Below are positions 24,001-37,300 of a DNA stretch of 64,000 nucleotides, one piece after another. Below the pieces are notes generated by a model. That model did no database searches, was not told where the DNA came from, and saw only the letters and a program-made list of their open reading frames with translations. Every line of letters starts with the position of its first letter. Within the stretch, counting starts at the first letter, position 1. Both the position numbers and the translations under genes were made by a program. Source of the DNA: Plasmopara viticola (taxonomy: Eukaryota > Oomycota > Peronosporomycetes > Peronosporales > Peronosporaceae); assembly GCA_001695595.3 (NCBI GenBank), contig MBPM02000115.1, forward strand, positions 62,001 to 126,000, given 5' to 3'.

Positions 24001-26001
24001 AACTAAACCCATTGTTATAGACCCGAGTCGGCAAGCTTACGAGAACCACTGTCAATAGTTTTATTCAGTTAAAGTATAGCAAGGGGCAATTTGGAGGGAA
24101 AAGCCTGGTAGTCTCGCTGAAGGGTACTTTGGTTCGCTATATCAATGTCATTACTTGCACCATAAGAAGTTTCGCGTGAGGCGACTTTACTTTATGCTAT
24201 CTAATAAGCCGAACTATTTAATGTGCTGGAAAGATGTCGTGTTGTTAATAGAGAGATGCTTTGCAGGTCTGTTATTACACTGTGCATTCCGAAATTCTGA
24301 GTTTTGAAAGAGTAATTCGACGTCGTCGGGCTACTGAGGGTCAAATTTGTATACTCGTCAGCTAGGTTACTTTATCCCATCTTATGCCTTATACCTCGGG
24401 AAACCGATTGGGTCTTGATTGGCATAAGCTTGACAAATGGCTTGCGCTGTGCGAAATTCCCAGACGGCGCTCTAGTTACGTAATAAACCCATTCGGCTAT
24501 TTACAACATGTGTTACTCGATACCATAGTCGAGTCTTGGCTGCTTATAATAGCAATAGGAATTGATTAGATAAAGGCACGTTGTCCGGCCAAGCTAGGTC
24601 TTGGACCAACGGGACTCTTCGGATTCATAGCATGCGATGCGTCTGGAGTCTTGCGCTAGTCTGTTACTCTTCATCGGGGTAGTATAAGAAATTCTGGTCA
24701 TATACTACCTAACAGGATGATGAAATGCAGGTATGTGGTTCATAGCAATTGACATATCCAGCGGATGCAAGAGGTTGTACAGCTCATTTGCATCTGGAGA
24801 CATGCTCAATGAATTCGAAGTAGTCTCATAAAGGAGAAATAGGAATCTCAAACTGTGTCGACCAACATTTCCGCCATATACCGCTTCAGCTATATATTAC
24901 TGTTACAGATTTCTTCGCACGGCAATCAAGAGCATACTTTCTCACTTCACGAAGCAATTTGATGCCTAGGCTTTTGGAAGCACAGTACGTCATAGCACCT
25001 ATATTATATTTTCTATCAGAACGTAAAAATCATTTCGTTAAGGATTGATTTTACAAACCCGGATAAATGTACTCCGAAGATGCGATTCAGATGGTGCGCG
25101 GAGGCAACACCATCAAATGCGTATCAAAATCTTTTTCTTGCTTTCTCAGGCGTAAAGTTATAAGCGTTCGTATCATATGCACAAAGAAAATACGCAGATC
25201 TTTGAACAAAAGTACTCTCGAAACTCCGCGCGGTACTACATGCTGGTAACTTATACAAGTATCGACAGTCTGCTTGTAGGATGTATTTTTGTACTCCAGT
25301 ACATCCAACTAGACTGTGCGTTGCATGTACCGACGTATCAACATCCAAATTTTAGCTCTGAACAACACCCGGGGATACATGCAGGATACACAGGCTAATT
25401 GCGCTCTTGATTGCGTGCAAGTTTGATTCTGCCGACGTTATAAGTAGAAAACGACTGCTGATGATGTGCCTGAAAACAAAATTTAGTTTACGCGGCAATA
25501 AAGGCTGTGTTGAAAGCATCAAAGCCGAAAGTGGGAGCTGCCATTCTAGCTAAATCTTTAGGCCAGATCCCGATGGAATATAGTTGGATCAAGCGACTTA
25601 CACAGCATAGAAGAAACCTCTTGATATCGACTAAGATGTCAATGATTCTCCGAAAGCTGGAGCCAGAAATGAAGTTTTGAACCTAAACGCGTTAATGATG
25701 ATAGTTTTGGCAGTCAGAATATATATATGCAAAGGTACCGTCAGCGCTCTGCTGTCTCTAAAACGTTCGGTGCACTAGAAAATTCACAATAGCTAGTTCA
25801 TCTGTATATACTGTCGCACCAAGACAAGCGACCTGTCAATATGTCGCTGTGCGATGCTGCGTCTGGCTAAACAAGCTTTGCTTTCACACTACAAGTCAGG
25901 TGGAAGCATAGATTAGGTGTTGAAGCGAAAGCTTTGATGTGGTTTGTTGAGTAAATCGAGGCGATGTCAACGCACCACCATGCAATCGGACTGTGATTGC
26001 T
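21017..26001. other. Unit A interior, no intact gene
   Basis: Aligns with 37,620-42,678 in unit B. Several short frames are similar in both copies (for example 22,193/38,815 and 24,384/41,052), but differences between copies are mostly amino-acid changing or frame-breaking, as expected of neutral decay. A 38-codon Tyr/Asp/Asn-rich frame at 23,749-23,865 survives in both. Unrecognised. Confidence 0.45.
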
Positions 26002-26770
26002 TCACATTATGTGCTTCAGCATTAGAATGGGACCATATCGGTGAGGTAGATCAAACGTGGCTCGATCAACTAAAGCCAAATCATGCCCCGTGATATCATG
26101 CACCACTTGATCCAATTCGCTTGCCACCACGATGAAGTCAGTTTCCACAAGACTATGTCGCCATGACGAAGCGGAAAGACCGTGAGAAGTCCCGTGCATT
26201 GCTGCGACCGGTACGGTAAAGAACAATTTTGAGCAGCTTTGAGATTGCTGCAGCCCAACTTCGCACGTAGTATAATTTGTAGCGTCGTGCCACAGACGTG
26301 AGAGCACCATCGCCTAGGCTACCAAGAGCCGGCTTTGAAGCTTACTCGTACGTTGATGCCATACCCTAAAGCCTTCACAAAAGGGCGGCTCGAGAAGCTT
26401 TTTGGTGGTAACACTTATCGACAATTGGCTAAATGGGATACCAAAATATGTCACTGTCCGACCGAGCACGTGCACTCCTGATAGCAGCGGACAATCGTGA
26501 TTTCGGCTTTGTGTCAGCAGCATCTATTTGGACAAATAAAGATTCGCACTAGAGCATCATCTACGAGCTTGAGCTGTGCTTGGATGTCTGTGATCGAGCT
26601 TCTCGTAAAAGTCGAGTCGTCTGCAAAGAGCGGAATCGAGCTGGTGTGGTCTGTTTGAGACAAAGATCGTCCTCTTGAATTGATCGCGAAAGGTTGTCGA
26701 GTGGATCGATGGCCAAGACGAAGCAGTGCAGACGGTATATCACCTCGCTTTACCCCTCGCTACCGATGCA
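26002..26770 (-). mobile_element. LINE reverse-transcriptase relic, unit A
   Basis: Minus-strand pieces read LAIDPLDNLSRSI, then GRTVTYFGIPFSQLSIS and a thumb-like segment LQSRLLVA ... AMVLSRLWHDA, the order found after the catalytic core of LINE reverse transcriptases. Frames are broken. About 195 bp present in unit B is missing here near 26,283. Confidence 0.6.
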
Positions 26771-27671
26771 ACGCTGACTGGATGTTCTGGTTGATGACGA
26801 GGTGCCATATAAAGGCAATTATCAAGTTATCAGCTCTCATGAAAGCAAGTTTTTTTGCATTGCTAGAACATTAAAACTCAACAATGTTCGCTCCAGCCAT
26901 CCATAGATCATTATAATAGCTTACAGGTACTGCGTTAAGGAGGGGGGCTGGTGAGCGAAAAGGGGTTTGATTAGCTCCCAAAATATAAGCTGAAAAGCAT
27001 GTTAAAGTTACCTTCTATTCCCGATAAACCGCAAAAACACTACATGTCATACAAGTGACACCCCTTCTGCTAACAATTCTCTACCATAATGCTGGCACTC
27101 ACTCGGCGGCGTGCCACACCTAGCGCGTGATGGGAATGTTGGCCAAGTCAGTGAAGATTTCTCTTCTTGGAATGCTAATAAATGCAGAGCTTCTGCAAGA
27201 AACTAAATTTCCCGCCGTTATCAGTTAAACCTGCTTAAGAAGGTAGCGGCTTTAGCCCAAAGCGTTTGGCTGCTTATGTGAAAAGGTGTCGATTAGTCTC
27301 ACGCTCTTGTGCCTGGGTCGCAGCTGACCACGCTCGCTCCATCTACGGTCATGCCAGACAACGCATGCTTTCATAGCCTAACACGGAATCTACGCGGGAC
27401 TTAGCACTTTTCATCGCGTTGAAGAAGAGGTCATAAGATACGGACGAGCTCTGTGGCGCTACTTTTGCTGTTAAAATGATGAGCTAAGGTTTAATCGTAG
27501 ATGCCGCTTGTTAAAACAAGGAAATAGTGAGTACCCACCTTTGATAATTGTCAATCATTTAAAAAATACAAGGCTTAAATCAAGGCTCAATGCACTTACT
27601 AACTATTACACAAAAATGCTACAGGTTATTTTTATGATCTGTTTCCTTATCTTGCCGATCAGCCGCTGTCT
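26771..27671. other. Unit A spacer left of E2
   Basis: Probably upstream remains of the minus-strand LINE, unreadable as protein. The counterpart in unit B is interrupted at 44,470 by a short LINE-derived element. Confidence 0.4.
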
Positions 27672-28948
27672 TTAACTAGCAAGCAACACCCCGTAGACCT
27701 TACGAACCCATACGGGTACTTTTCCCAATCTTTTTTCTAAAAATTCTAACTCGTCGAACTGCGCGTAATTAGTCGCCATCGTGTACCTCTTGCAGTACCG
27801 GAGCCACTGAAACACATTCGTATTGAGGTTTTCGCCGTCGACTTTCAAATAATCAAATAAAGCCTCAGGGGTAACTTTAAGGGCCAGATTGAAAGAAATC
27901 CCGCGCTCACGCCGAGCAATATCCGCCAAATTTTGGCCAAAGTCCTGCATCCCGGGTATCAACTTTAACCCTTCGAATTCGAGCTCCAGAGGGATCTGAT
28001 TTTTCTTGAAGGAATACTTGGGCTTGATAAAGTCGTACATTTGATAGAAAAATAGCTGCCTGCGGTAATCGTTAAGTTCACTTTGCGAGAAATAGTGTTT
28101 ACGTACAAACTCGAGTACTTGAGCCATCCCAAAAACACAATGTCCCAAAAATCAGCAGCCTCAAGTTTCATCGACGTGAAAAGACGCAAAGGATGCTCTC
28201 CCAATTTTAACCACGCTCGTCCAACTGTTTTTGTGTCGGTGGATCGATGAGCATGAAAGCGAGCATTTTCGCTGCAGTCTCCTTCAGAGCCTCATTCTCT
28301 CGTAGACCGACGAAAAAATTCGCCAGCTTGGCATCGGAAAATGATGGGCTCAGCCATTCGTACAATGTACGATGCGCAATAATGTTGACTCCATGTTTAG
28401 ATCTGAAGTCAGCAACTTTGTGAAGCCACAGCATGACAATTGGCTCTTGCTCGGATTTTTGACAGTCTCAGTAATCCGGGGCAGCACAAGTTTGAGCTCG
28501 GTAGCGATTGGACGAACGGGCTTGATACCAGACATGAGCGAGCGAACACGTTTGGACCCAGGCACGAGCGAATGAACAGGTGTGGACTTAGACACAAGCG
28601 ATCGAGCGGGTTTGGGCTCGAATGAAAGCACAGGTCTGGGTTCAGTTGATGTGAAGGGACCTGGTTAGTCTCGGACTTGCTTTTTTATCGTCATTCAGCT
28701 TGAAATTACGCTGCAAAACAATATCCACACCTTTTTTCCCTTATTGCTTTGTCATTGCTGTCTTTTAAAGTGATCGTGTCACTTCTAGGTGCCCGTAATC
28801 TTCTTCTAAAGAGGATCGAGTTCTCCTTGGTAGTGGTTGCGCGAGATTTCATACAGAATTCGGATCCAGAGTTCTTGGCTCGATTTGCGGTCGTGCTGAG
28901 CGCAAAGAAACTGCTGAGGCCTATAAGTAAGAGCGACAACGAGCGCAT
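27672..28948 (-). pseudogene. RXLR effector-family pseudogene E2
   Basis: Minus-strand copy equivalent to intact E4 in unit B. It keeps MRSLSLLLIGLSSFFALS (signal peptide), RRLR (28,804-28,793), four decapeptide units ending RPIATEL, and LWY-like segments such as FLGWLKYSSLY and NVFQWLRYCKRYT. At least four frame changes (near 28,710, 28,430, 28,205 and 28,110) break it. Its C-terminus (VYGVLLAS, stop at 27,674) shows what the family end looks like without a mobile-element insertion. Some of these indels could be assembly errors, though nearby housekeeping genes have none. Confidence 0.85.
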
Positions 28949-30686
28949 TGTTGGAGAAATGATTACTAGACGGGCGTGGGTGCTGTAGTAGAAAATGGGT
29001 AGTGATCGGACCTTGTGGTAAATACTAAGAGTTAAGTAAGAAGATTAATTGCGATACAGTTTTAAGACAATTGACATTGCGAATACTCCAGCGCTTGTTA
29101 CTTAAAAATCAGCGCTGTGAGATTTTCCCAAAGATTGGCTGTATGTAGGCTAGTACCAGCACGTGCAGCTCGTGAATTAATTTCCCAGAGATTCGATCGT
29201 ATTCTACGGCTTCTCACTGTTGTTTCGAACACGCTAAATAGTGCTGGGTTCAATGTAACTTCATGCTTATGTATAGGTTCATGCGTGCTCTTGGAAGTCG
29301 CACAATCGTTTACGAGAGTGTTAATATGACGGGATTGGTTTGAAGGCTGCGAATCAAAGTGGCAAGAAGGCTTACCAAGGCAGATTTCGAAACCGTTTGA
29401 TGATGCTGCGGTGATTAATGCTCAACACTTCGAAAAAAAGTCGTGATCTTGTTATCTGACGTGATATAATCTTCATTACCTACAACACAAGTTGGTGCAT
29501 TAATTGCACTAATTGGATGTCTGGCATGGCCGCAGATGGAGTAATTATGGTTATATCTTCATCCTATTGGAGGGAAATGACCTCTTAGCCGCTCGGCAAA
29601 TTTCTCAGTAAATCTTTGAACGCCGACCTAGTCACAAAAGCATCAATCTAATCGACAGCTTTTAGCGTGCGCATGAAGTTAAGCTTTTGAGCTGGAGCAA
29701 CTACCTCTATTAGCGACTCTTGATGCATCGTGATGAGAGAATAAAACAATCAAGCGCTGGTAGCACTGATCAGCTTTCCAAAAACAAAAACTTCAACCCA
29801 GCTATTCTAAATACCCATCACGCCTCCCAGAAACTGCACCAAGAGTGGCGAAGAACGCCGACATCCTCCAAATCATCATATTTCAATACTTGCATCAAAA
29901 TGGATAGGGATGGGGGATCTATTAATCTACGGGGTTGAAATTTTTTGTAACATATTCGCCGTCCGTTCTGGTATCTCTTTTCTCCGGCTTTAGCGCTACC
30001 ACACCAAATGTTATTTGAAAAGCACCCGCCACACTTCAATATGTCCATTTGCGCCATTATTATTGTATCCACGGCAACATTGATGATGCCATTCACAACG
30101 ACCTATCCGACACAGTGCGGGTTAAGATGTCTCCTCGCGCGTTCTGACCGCTGCATAGACTCAATCGGGCTCGATGGGAGAACTTGAAAGTACTTCAACA
30201 CGAGTGAAGCTATAAGTCTGGCGCTGCTCAAACATATGCGCGACAGGGCTCATACAAGGTATCGCTAGAGACTAGTCGCTCCTTACAACAGTAGCTTTCT
30301 CGAATATGATACATCGTATTGAGTTGTTAATAGTAATTGGGGACATTGTGTAAGTGACGACATAAAACTGTATAATCACATTTTGTTAAGCTGTTTAAGT
30401 TGGTAGAGGGGAATTGCATTTCATGTTTTACTCTAATTAGCTACACAATTAGCAGCATATCGGTAAGAGCCACATACGTGTTGAAAAGGTCACTTAAGCA
30501 GTCGATGGCAAGGAACAGAGCTATAAGGTCCTTAACTCGCACCTACCTGTTCAATATGAGCCAATTGTTTATCTAAGCCAACCCGAGTACACGCCTATTC
30601 ATTACGCCTTCAGATAACCAAATAATCGCGTACCCGTTTGCCTTCTGGCTTAAATATGCTGTGCTAGAACAACACTCGCACTCGAC
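28949..30686. other. Right flank of E2, unit A
   Basis: Upstream region of E2, matched in unit B (46,036-48,700, interrupted by a LINE) and partly right of E5 (54,990-56,560). That three flanks are conserved suggests the effectors duplicated with their promoters. 29,812 is the empty site corresponding to the LINE insertion in unit B. No intact gene. Confidence 0.5.
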
Positions 30687-31020
30687 TCAAAGCTTCGACA
30701 CCTTAAAATTTAAGTCGATCTTAAAGTGACACGTACCTCGTAGCAACAATAGACTTGGCCATGACGTCAACCAGCATAAATTGAACTTCAGCACCACCTG
30801 ATTGTCTTTGAATTTAATACGCACAAAATTGGATGTCAATATACGCGCTTGCAGAACTCTGAAATCCTGGACAGCGTAATTGAGTCCTTCATCATGATGC
30901 TCATCGTCATCCCGTTTTCTAAGCTCGCATAAAAACAATCCGAGCCATACTGCTTCTTGGGTTGCTTTTAACAGTGACATAGGTTCCGCATCAGTCGACA
31001 AGAGCGCTGCCGTGTGCTGC
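30687..31020 (-). mobile_element. Copia pol (RNase H end) relic at the right edge of unit A
   Basis: Minus strand reads LLSTDAEPMSLLKATQEAVWLGLF, the Copia RNase H signature (STxAEYMAL..ATQEAVWL) with Tyr replaced by Pro. Sequence left of 30,905 is shared with unit B at 48,700-48,945; the part to its right is not. Confidence 0.65.
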
Positions 31021-31107
31021 GTCTTCTTTCTCTAGCTGGCACATCCGTGTTCATGGAAAAGTTGTAGCCGCTCGTGCCGCTGCGAGCCACAATATCGTCT
31101 GCTCGCT

Positions 31108-31300
31108 CTGCCTAAGGACTCTATTGGCAGCATTTGCGCGGTGGTATATGTTGACTACTTGTCAAGATTGGCACATTTGGCGGATGTATTAGACACGATC
31201 AGCGGTGTCGCACCAGCATTGCCGTTGCATGACCATGTCATCCGAGGCCCTTGCTTTATGTATTATAGTTCTTAAGGTGACACCAGGCTGGACGTCCCAT
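31108..31300 (+). mobile_element. Gypsy integrase relic at the left edge of unit B
   Basis: Reads LPKDSIGSICAVVYVDYLS, then RLAHLADVLDTISGV and LHDHVIRG, better preserved than the unit A copy and keeping the VYVD aspartate. Then it decays, with GDTRLDVPLRT still recognisable as the integrase GTRLDMSTA region. Confidence 0.6.
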
Positions 31301-33715
31301 TGCGAACCCAGCAGCACCCTTCCACTCCTTGAGTTTACATCGAACAAAGCCATTTGTATCTCAGGAAGCTATACAACGAATGAATTAGCCAACTCATGCA
31401 TTTAGATAAAGAAATATAGCCAAGTGGCTAGCTAATATATATAGCCAAGTGGCTAGCTAATGTAAGCCCTTTAACAATGCGTAAGCAAAGCAAATGCTTC
31501 TGTCCAAGTTAATTCATGTCTTTTGACTTCTATGCGGCAGAGCTAGCTGAACCTCAAGATTATAGAATGTATAAAAATAAACGGAGAAAAAAGCACGCCA
31601 GATATTGAGATTGAAGAATAGGTACATCATATACTATAAATATAACTACATTTTTCTTACTGGTCTCCTTAAGCCTAAAGTTGCGCCTAGACCCTGTAAG
31701 TGGACATGCCGTAAACCTTTAAGAAATATAGAGGCCGCAAGTGCATACAGCGCTTTTAGTGGGTTTACTTAAGCTGCAATCTAACTCGTTTAGATAAATC
31801 TTAATGCCGGATTATACATAGGCACAGTCACGGAATACCAATTTGTCAGTCGTGCTCGACTTTTAAATTAAATTGTAAAGTGCTACAGCCATTATTTCTA
31901 TATATGTGGATCTAGCGACTTGCTTGCGGAGCGACGCAAGTTTGTGCTTGAGAGCTGATTTAAACAAGCCCAGAAATTTTCGAAGCGTAAGCACCCAGTA
32001 CAAGTGTTGGCAAAGACAGTCAAGGTCATCGATATTACAAACCAACAGTTTCTAGGTTGCACTCACCACACGTCATTTCCAAGCGGCATCGTAGCGATGA
32101 GCACTTACTGCACCACATAATTCTGGGGCTTCATTCGTTTTTACCACTCCTAGATATAGAGATAGCGCCACTCTCAAGTTTAATGCATTTTTTTGCGCGG
32201 CACCGTCGCCAAAGTCAATCATAAGCTGGAGAGGATTTTTAATTTTAAAGCCGCACTAAGATTTGAGCTCCCACTCTGATAAGATTGCTCTGACATTGCA
32301 AGCACTTTTGACTAGCGAGAGTCTTCGACAAGTTTGCTCAATTCAACACTAGGCTTAAAGCACTGGAACCACAAGCAGAGCTCATTTCAATGCCCTGTGT
32401 GACACAAGTCCTCTGATGCTTCGAATGTCAATAGAAAGGCAGTGCTTAGTACTGATAGACTTACAACAATTTGCATACGATCTATCAATCACTGCTTTAT
32501 GTGTATTGATATGAACTTTTATACTGGAGATTTTTATCGACAAAATTGAGTTCGCATCTGATTATATTAAGTTACACTAGGTTTAGATGTTATGACACTT
32601 CTTCCCTTTGAGCCAGACAAATAGCGATCTGCGACTTGTATTGCTTTGAGGTATAGAGTGGTAGTCAAAGACATAACTCACGTTTGCTTTAAGCATATAG
32701 CTGGTGTATCGCGTAGCAAAGAAACGCCTTCTCGTATATTGGTGCGATATCGCAAGATCCGTTAAGAATGTTTCAACAGCAAGCTAGAGCTAGCAGTCTG
32801 CCCAGACTCGACGCCGGAGAAAAATAGGTGAGTCCACCGGTCTTAGAAAACTTGCACTTCTTATAGTGCAACTTGAACTATGCGTATATTGATGCGCTTC
32901 GCCTTCTACCCCTCACTTTGCTTGACTTTTATAATCCAATTGCCGACACTGACAGCATCATCCCAGCCATCGAAGTCCAATCTCGGTTGACATATCTTAA
33001 ATGCCAAAGAGTCATGAACGCATTACTGAAGCAACAGCACTTTCCGCTTTCAAGCTCGATCAAACCGAGCCGCCCAGTATGCTGGAAATCTCGCCAGTGG
33101 TCATCCCATTTACCGATATAAACCATCCTGACGCTGATCCCCACTTTCATCTTTTCCGTAGAAGCCAACAGGAAATTTGATTGTAGCCATCGACGATCGC
33201 GGAAATAGCGTTTTAAGCGCGTTCAAGGATACTCCGTCCGACGATTCTTTTCGCAAAGTGAATTTGCCAACCCGTATTTGCCAATAATAGCGATTGTGAG
33301 CAGGCCTCGCTCTCATTTCCCAAACAGGTTGGCTACTCTTAAGCTACCATCTCCTGCCGGGTTCTTTCAGCAAAGTTTGCAGCTCCATGATTACCTACAC
33401 ACTGATCGCAGCAATTTCAGCATCTAAATTCATACAAAACACATATCCACTTGCCTTGTAAAAAGCTGTTTCGGGGTTTAAAGTCATCAATGAGAGCCCT
33501 TGAGCTACGGGTGGGTTTTTGAACAAATAATTACGAGTTGCACGGGCTAGTGGTAGGCTACATACAGTTAATGTATCGTGAAATCTAATAGCGCTAATTT
33601 CTGATAACGTCATAGAGATCTGATAGACGCTGAAGGGTAAACTGTACAGATTTCCTTTTTTGCAGTTGGTTGGTATTCACACTATCTTCTCGTCTATTAC
33701 CACCATCCATCCAGC
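31301..33715. other. Unit B interior, no intact gene
   Basis: Counterpart of 12,946-15,482. It includes a ~25-bp direct repeat (ATAGCCAAGTGGCTAGCTAAT, twice at 31,417-31,465) not doubled in unit A. No gene supported. Confidence 0.5.
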
Positions 33716-34385
33716 GATCACTCCAGCAACAATGCGCACGTTCTTGCTCTTACTTCTAGGACTCAGCAATTTCTTTGCGCTCCGCACAAGCGTTTAACGA
33801 CTCAAGAACTCTGGATCCGATTTTAACATGGAATTTCGTGCGTCCACTATCAAGGGGAAATCTTTCCTTTCTAGAAGGCGATTACGGTAGATGGATTTGT
33901 TGATGCCACGAAGGATCCAAAAGGCAGCAATGACAAATCAGAAAGGGAGAGGAGCAAGTAGAAGTTGTTTTGCAGCGTATCTTGTAATCTGGATGACGAG
34001 AAGGATAGCATGTTAATCACCAAGCAGATCTCCTCACTCAAACCTAAACCTAGGCTTGTGCGCTCGCCCGTTTCCGAGTCCAAACCTGCTCAACCGCTTG
34101 TGGCTGAGTCCGAACCTGTTCATTTGCTCGAGCCTAGGTCCAAATTTGTTCGTTCGCTCATGTCTGTACTCGAACCTGGTTTTTCAATCGCTACCGAGCT
34201 CAAACTTGAGCTGCCCCATATCACCGCGACTTTCGAAGATTTAAGCAAAAGTGAATTTGTCATGCTGCAGCTTCACAAAGTTGCTGATTTCCGATCTCAA
34301 AATGGGGTCGACACGATTCTGCATCGTACCTTGTACGAATGGCTAAGTCCGTCGATTTCCGATGCTCAGCTGGCTACAAATTTTG
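33716..34385 (+). pseudogene. RXLR effector-family pseudogene E3, 3' truncated
   Basis: Leader plus coding remains; the ATG is at 33,732. The signal-peptide frame reads MRTFLLLLLGLSNFFAL and stops at TAA 33,795. RRLR lies at 33,876-33,887 in the same frame and is followed at once by TAG (33,888). After a frame change the decapeptide region is well kept (about five units, SESKPAQPLV, AESEPVHLLE, PRSKFVRSLM), then IATELKLELPHI and RTLYEWLSPSISDAQLA. Similarity to the family stops near 34,377, where a ~1.56 kb deletion relative to unit A joins it to sequence matching 17,704. Most of the LWY region is gone. Confidence 0.85.
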
Positions 34386-37300
34386 CTCTTAATCTCTACA
34401 TTCGTTTTGGTCACGAAAGCATCAGATTTATCGACGGTTTTGCGCTTAAGTAAATAGCGAAGCTCTTTTGCCAAGAGATTGGCGGTAGTCACCTTCTTTC
34501 CGGCTGTCAATACATCGCGGTTGCAGAGGCACATTCAGTTCGATAAATCACAAGCAGCACGCCGCTCAGAATGGACAAAAGGAGGCAGAGAGACATAACG
34601 TGATTCCACTGCTTATAATGATAGCTTCTGGCCGGACGCAATAATAAATGTATTGCGGCAACATCAACGATAGCAATATTAACGGCCTTTTTAACAACAG
34701 CGTGGGTAAAGTTGTTTTCTCTTGCAGTCGGCTCGCTGTGTTTAAAACACATTTACGAATGAGTTGGAAGCTGTTCAATACAGCTGACGCTATAAGGATC
34801 ATTTGTAGCCACTACTTTGGAGGCCGAAAAATATAATTGAGCTTTGAAAAATTGCTTGTATGAAGACACTTGTAAAGGTCTTTCCGCGTTTGTACTAAAT
34901 CCTGGCCTCCAGTATGGTTGTTAAAAGGGATAGATTATCTTCCTGACCGATCATCACGACGCCGTGATTGATGCTCTATATTTTGCACTTACAAAAGACA
35001 GTAAACAATTCAAGAGGTCTTTTCATAACTCTTTTTAACGCACCTGCCGTATTTGTGCTTTACTTACTCGATACAGGTATTGTTGTCCTCATATAAGGAC
35101 ATCAGAGGGTCCTTGCTCTCCAAACAAAGTTTGCTTACAAAATTGATATAATGTCGTAATCGAACGCGCTCAAGGACATTTTCGTAATGTGTGGTGATCG
35201 CACATCAGTTTGCGCAATTTTTTAGCGGCAGTTTGCGTTGGTGGTTTCCATGATATCGCGACTACTTAACACTTATATACGAAGCCGTCGACTCTACATC
35301 GACAACAAGCATCTGTATATTTTGTGTAGGATGTTGACTTACTCAAAGCTACGACAAGTAATTGATTTGATTAGTAGCAGCGCACAAAATGATTTGATAC
35401 CACGGTCAGGAATCTCAAGAGTTGTCTCGGCACCTGAATCGCAAAAAAGCCGCACATGGTCGCAGCGTGTCGACAATAAGTTGATCTAAGTATTCGCCGA
35501 GTACAGGAAGAGGCTACGCGGGATTCTTCTTCGGGTGTCTAGAGGTTTGCAATATCGAGTGCTTCTTGACTGTTACCCATTCGATCGCCCTTTTGGATCC
35601 TGAAGACGTCACATTGATCAAATGCTTAACAGGAAAAGCGCGATTGAGTACGGACACCACTTTGGTTTTGACTTCACGCTTGCTTTCAAAGTATGGTGTC
35701 GGGTCTTACAGCTCGTCTCGACGTCGTCCGTCGCGGATCAACATTGCTCTTGCAGGCAAGTTTCTCGTGTTTAGTCACTCGATCAAAGCTACAACGTCGT
35801 ACGAAAAGTATGGCATGTGCTTTAAGCTGTAGCCCTTCACACGATTTGGACGGACTACAATCAATGCTTGTTCGGTGAAGTAAAGCCACCTTGTCGACGT
35901 TCTGTGTGCATCTTTGCTTTCTACAGTGGCGCTTTAATAACCCTGAGCTAAATTAAGATGTTAGACGAGTGATCGACTTGATGAAGAATGATTCCATGTT
36001 TCGCGCAGCGTCCAGGTATTGATGATTTCACTCATGTCCGTAGTCTACGGCACTGATCATTATAAAGAGACCGCCAACGTCATCTTTACGCACAACAAAG
36101 ACTAGGCAATCTTTAGGAGCAAGCACGGTAATTCGACAAATTTGGCTCATCTTAAAAAATTACGATTCCTTAGACGCTATTGTAGATTCTATCTGGTCGA
36201 GTAAACTGTCAATTCTCCTCCCGGGTGGTGCCACTACGCTTGAAGACTGTCCGAGGCGCTTCAAGCCTCATCATTGCAAGCCTCGCACTTAATAAAGTCA
36301 CACGGTGCGCTCGGAGGATTGTAGGACGCATCCGGGCCGTGCCTGCAGCCTTCGAAGGAAGCGCCTTCTGTGGCAACAGTGAGATGATGTCTTTGTATTT
36401 ACTTATAAGGCATTTATTACCTCTGTAGTTTACGCGGGTGGAGTAACCAAAAATATTGCCAAATTAATATATGTTCATATATATATAGTACATAAGAGCA
36501 CTTTAAAGTATATGCCAGACAGTCATTCGTCTTTGATACTGAATAAAGACATATTCTAACTAAATTTTTCAAGTGATAGCTCTCCGTCCTCTGTTTTTGG
36601 CGCAGACACAATTTCAAGACATCCGCCTCATTTCGGTGGGTCCATTTGTACGCCGTCATAAGGTATCTACGGAAACAACAACGATACTATAATCAATGGC
36701 TTTTTCAAACTAGGGTGGGAACGGATGCTTTCTACCTCTAACAAGCTATGAATGTTTGATTGGGCACGATGGAAAAATCGAAAGCAAGTCATCGCGATTG
36801 AAGCTATGAGTGTTTTATGTGGTCACTGATTTGCAGGAGCCAACCTAATGAGTGACGGAGTCTGTAAGAAGCTCGAACAAGATATCGTCCAAAATATAGT
36901 ATTTATTACACTAAGAGTAAGTCTCTCATTTTGGATGGTTTATTAAATTTTAACGATAGAGAATATAGAAATGGCAATGTATAGACCTTGACTAGTGTCC
37001 ACTTTATGTGCTCCGCGACTTTGTTTTACTAGGGATTGTATGGAGGCAAAACTTAGGAACAATCTCGCAATTCGCGCAAGACATGGTGGTGTAATCGCCA
37101 TCATTGTAAACTTTAAAAGTTGTTGACACGCTTGCCAGTCTCTTTTTCCAGCACATGCAATTAACACAGCAGTTTGTCTGCATTTTCAGATTCGTTCTTG
37201 ACCAGATAGATCGTGACTTGATGTAGACAGTTGTAACAAATAGACACTTAACATTGATTCTGAAATTAATATGGGCCGCTCACATAGCTATGCACAACTT

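Larger units (their letters stand above)
12749..30905 (+). repeat. Tandem segmental duplication, unit A (~18.2 kb)
   Basis: Matches unit B in the same order and orientation over its whole length. Anchor pairs are 12,781/31,141; 13,351/31,635; 15,499/33,732; 17,704/34,387; 22,193/38,815; 24,411/41,055; 27,571/44,449; 28,948/46,035; and the last clear similarity near 30,905/48,945. Good blocks are roughly 90-95% identical by eye. Offset changes mark indels: a ~1.56 kb segment present in A (about 16,128-17,700) and missing in B, and ~195 bp missing from A near 26,283. Contains effector copies E1 and E2, LINE, Gypsy and Copia relics. Confidence 0.9.

Noticed and set aside
24384..24569. Frame MPYTSGNRLGLDWHK, also present in unit B
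   Set aside because: Similar in both units, but changes and stops look neutral and no family is recognised.
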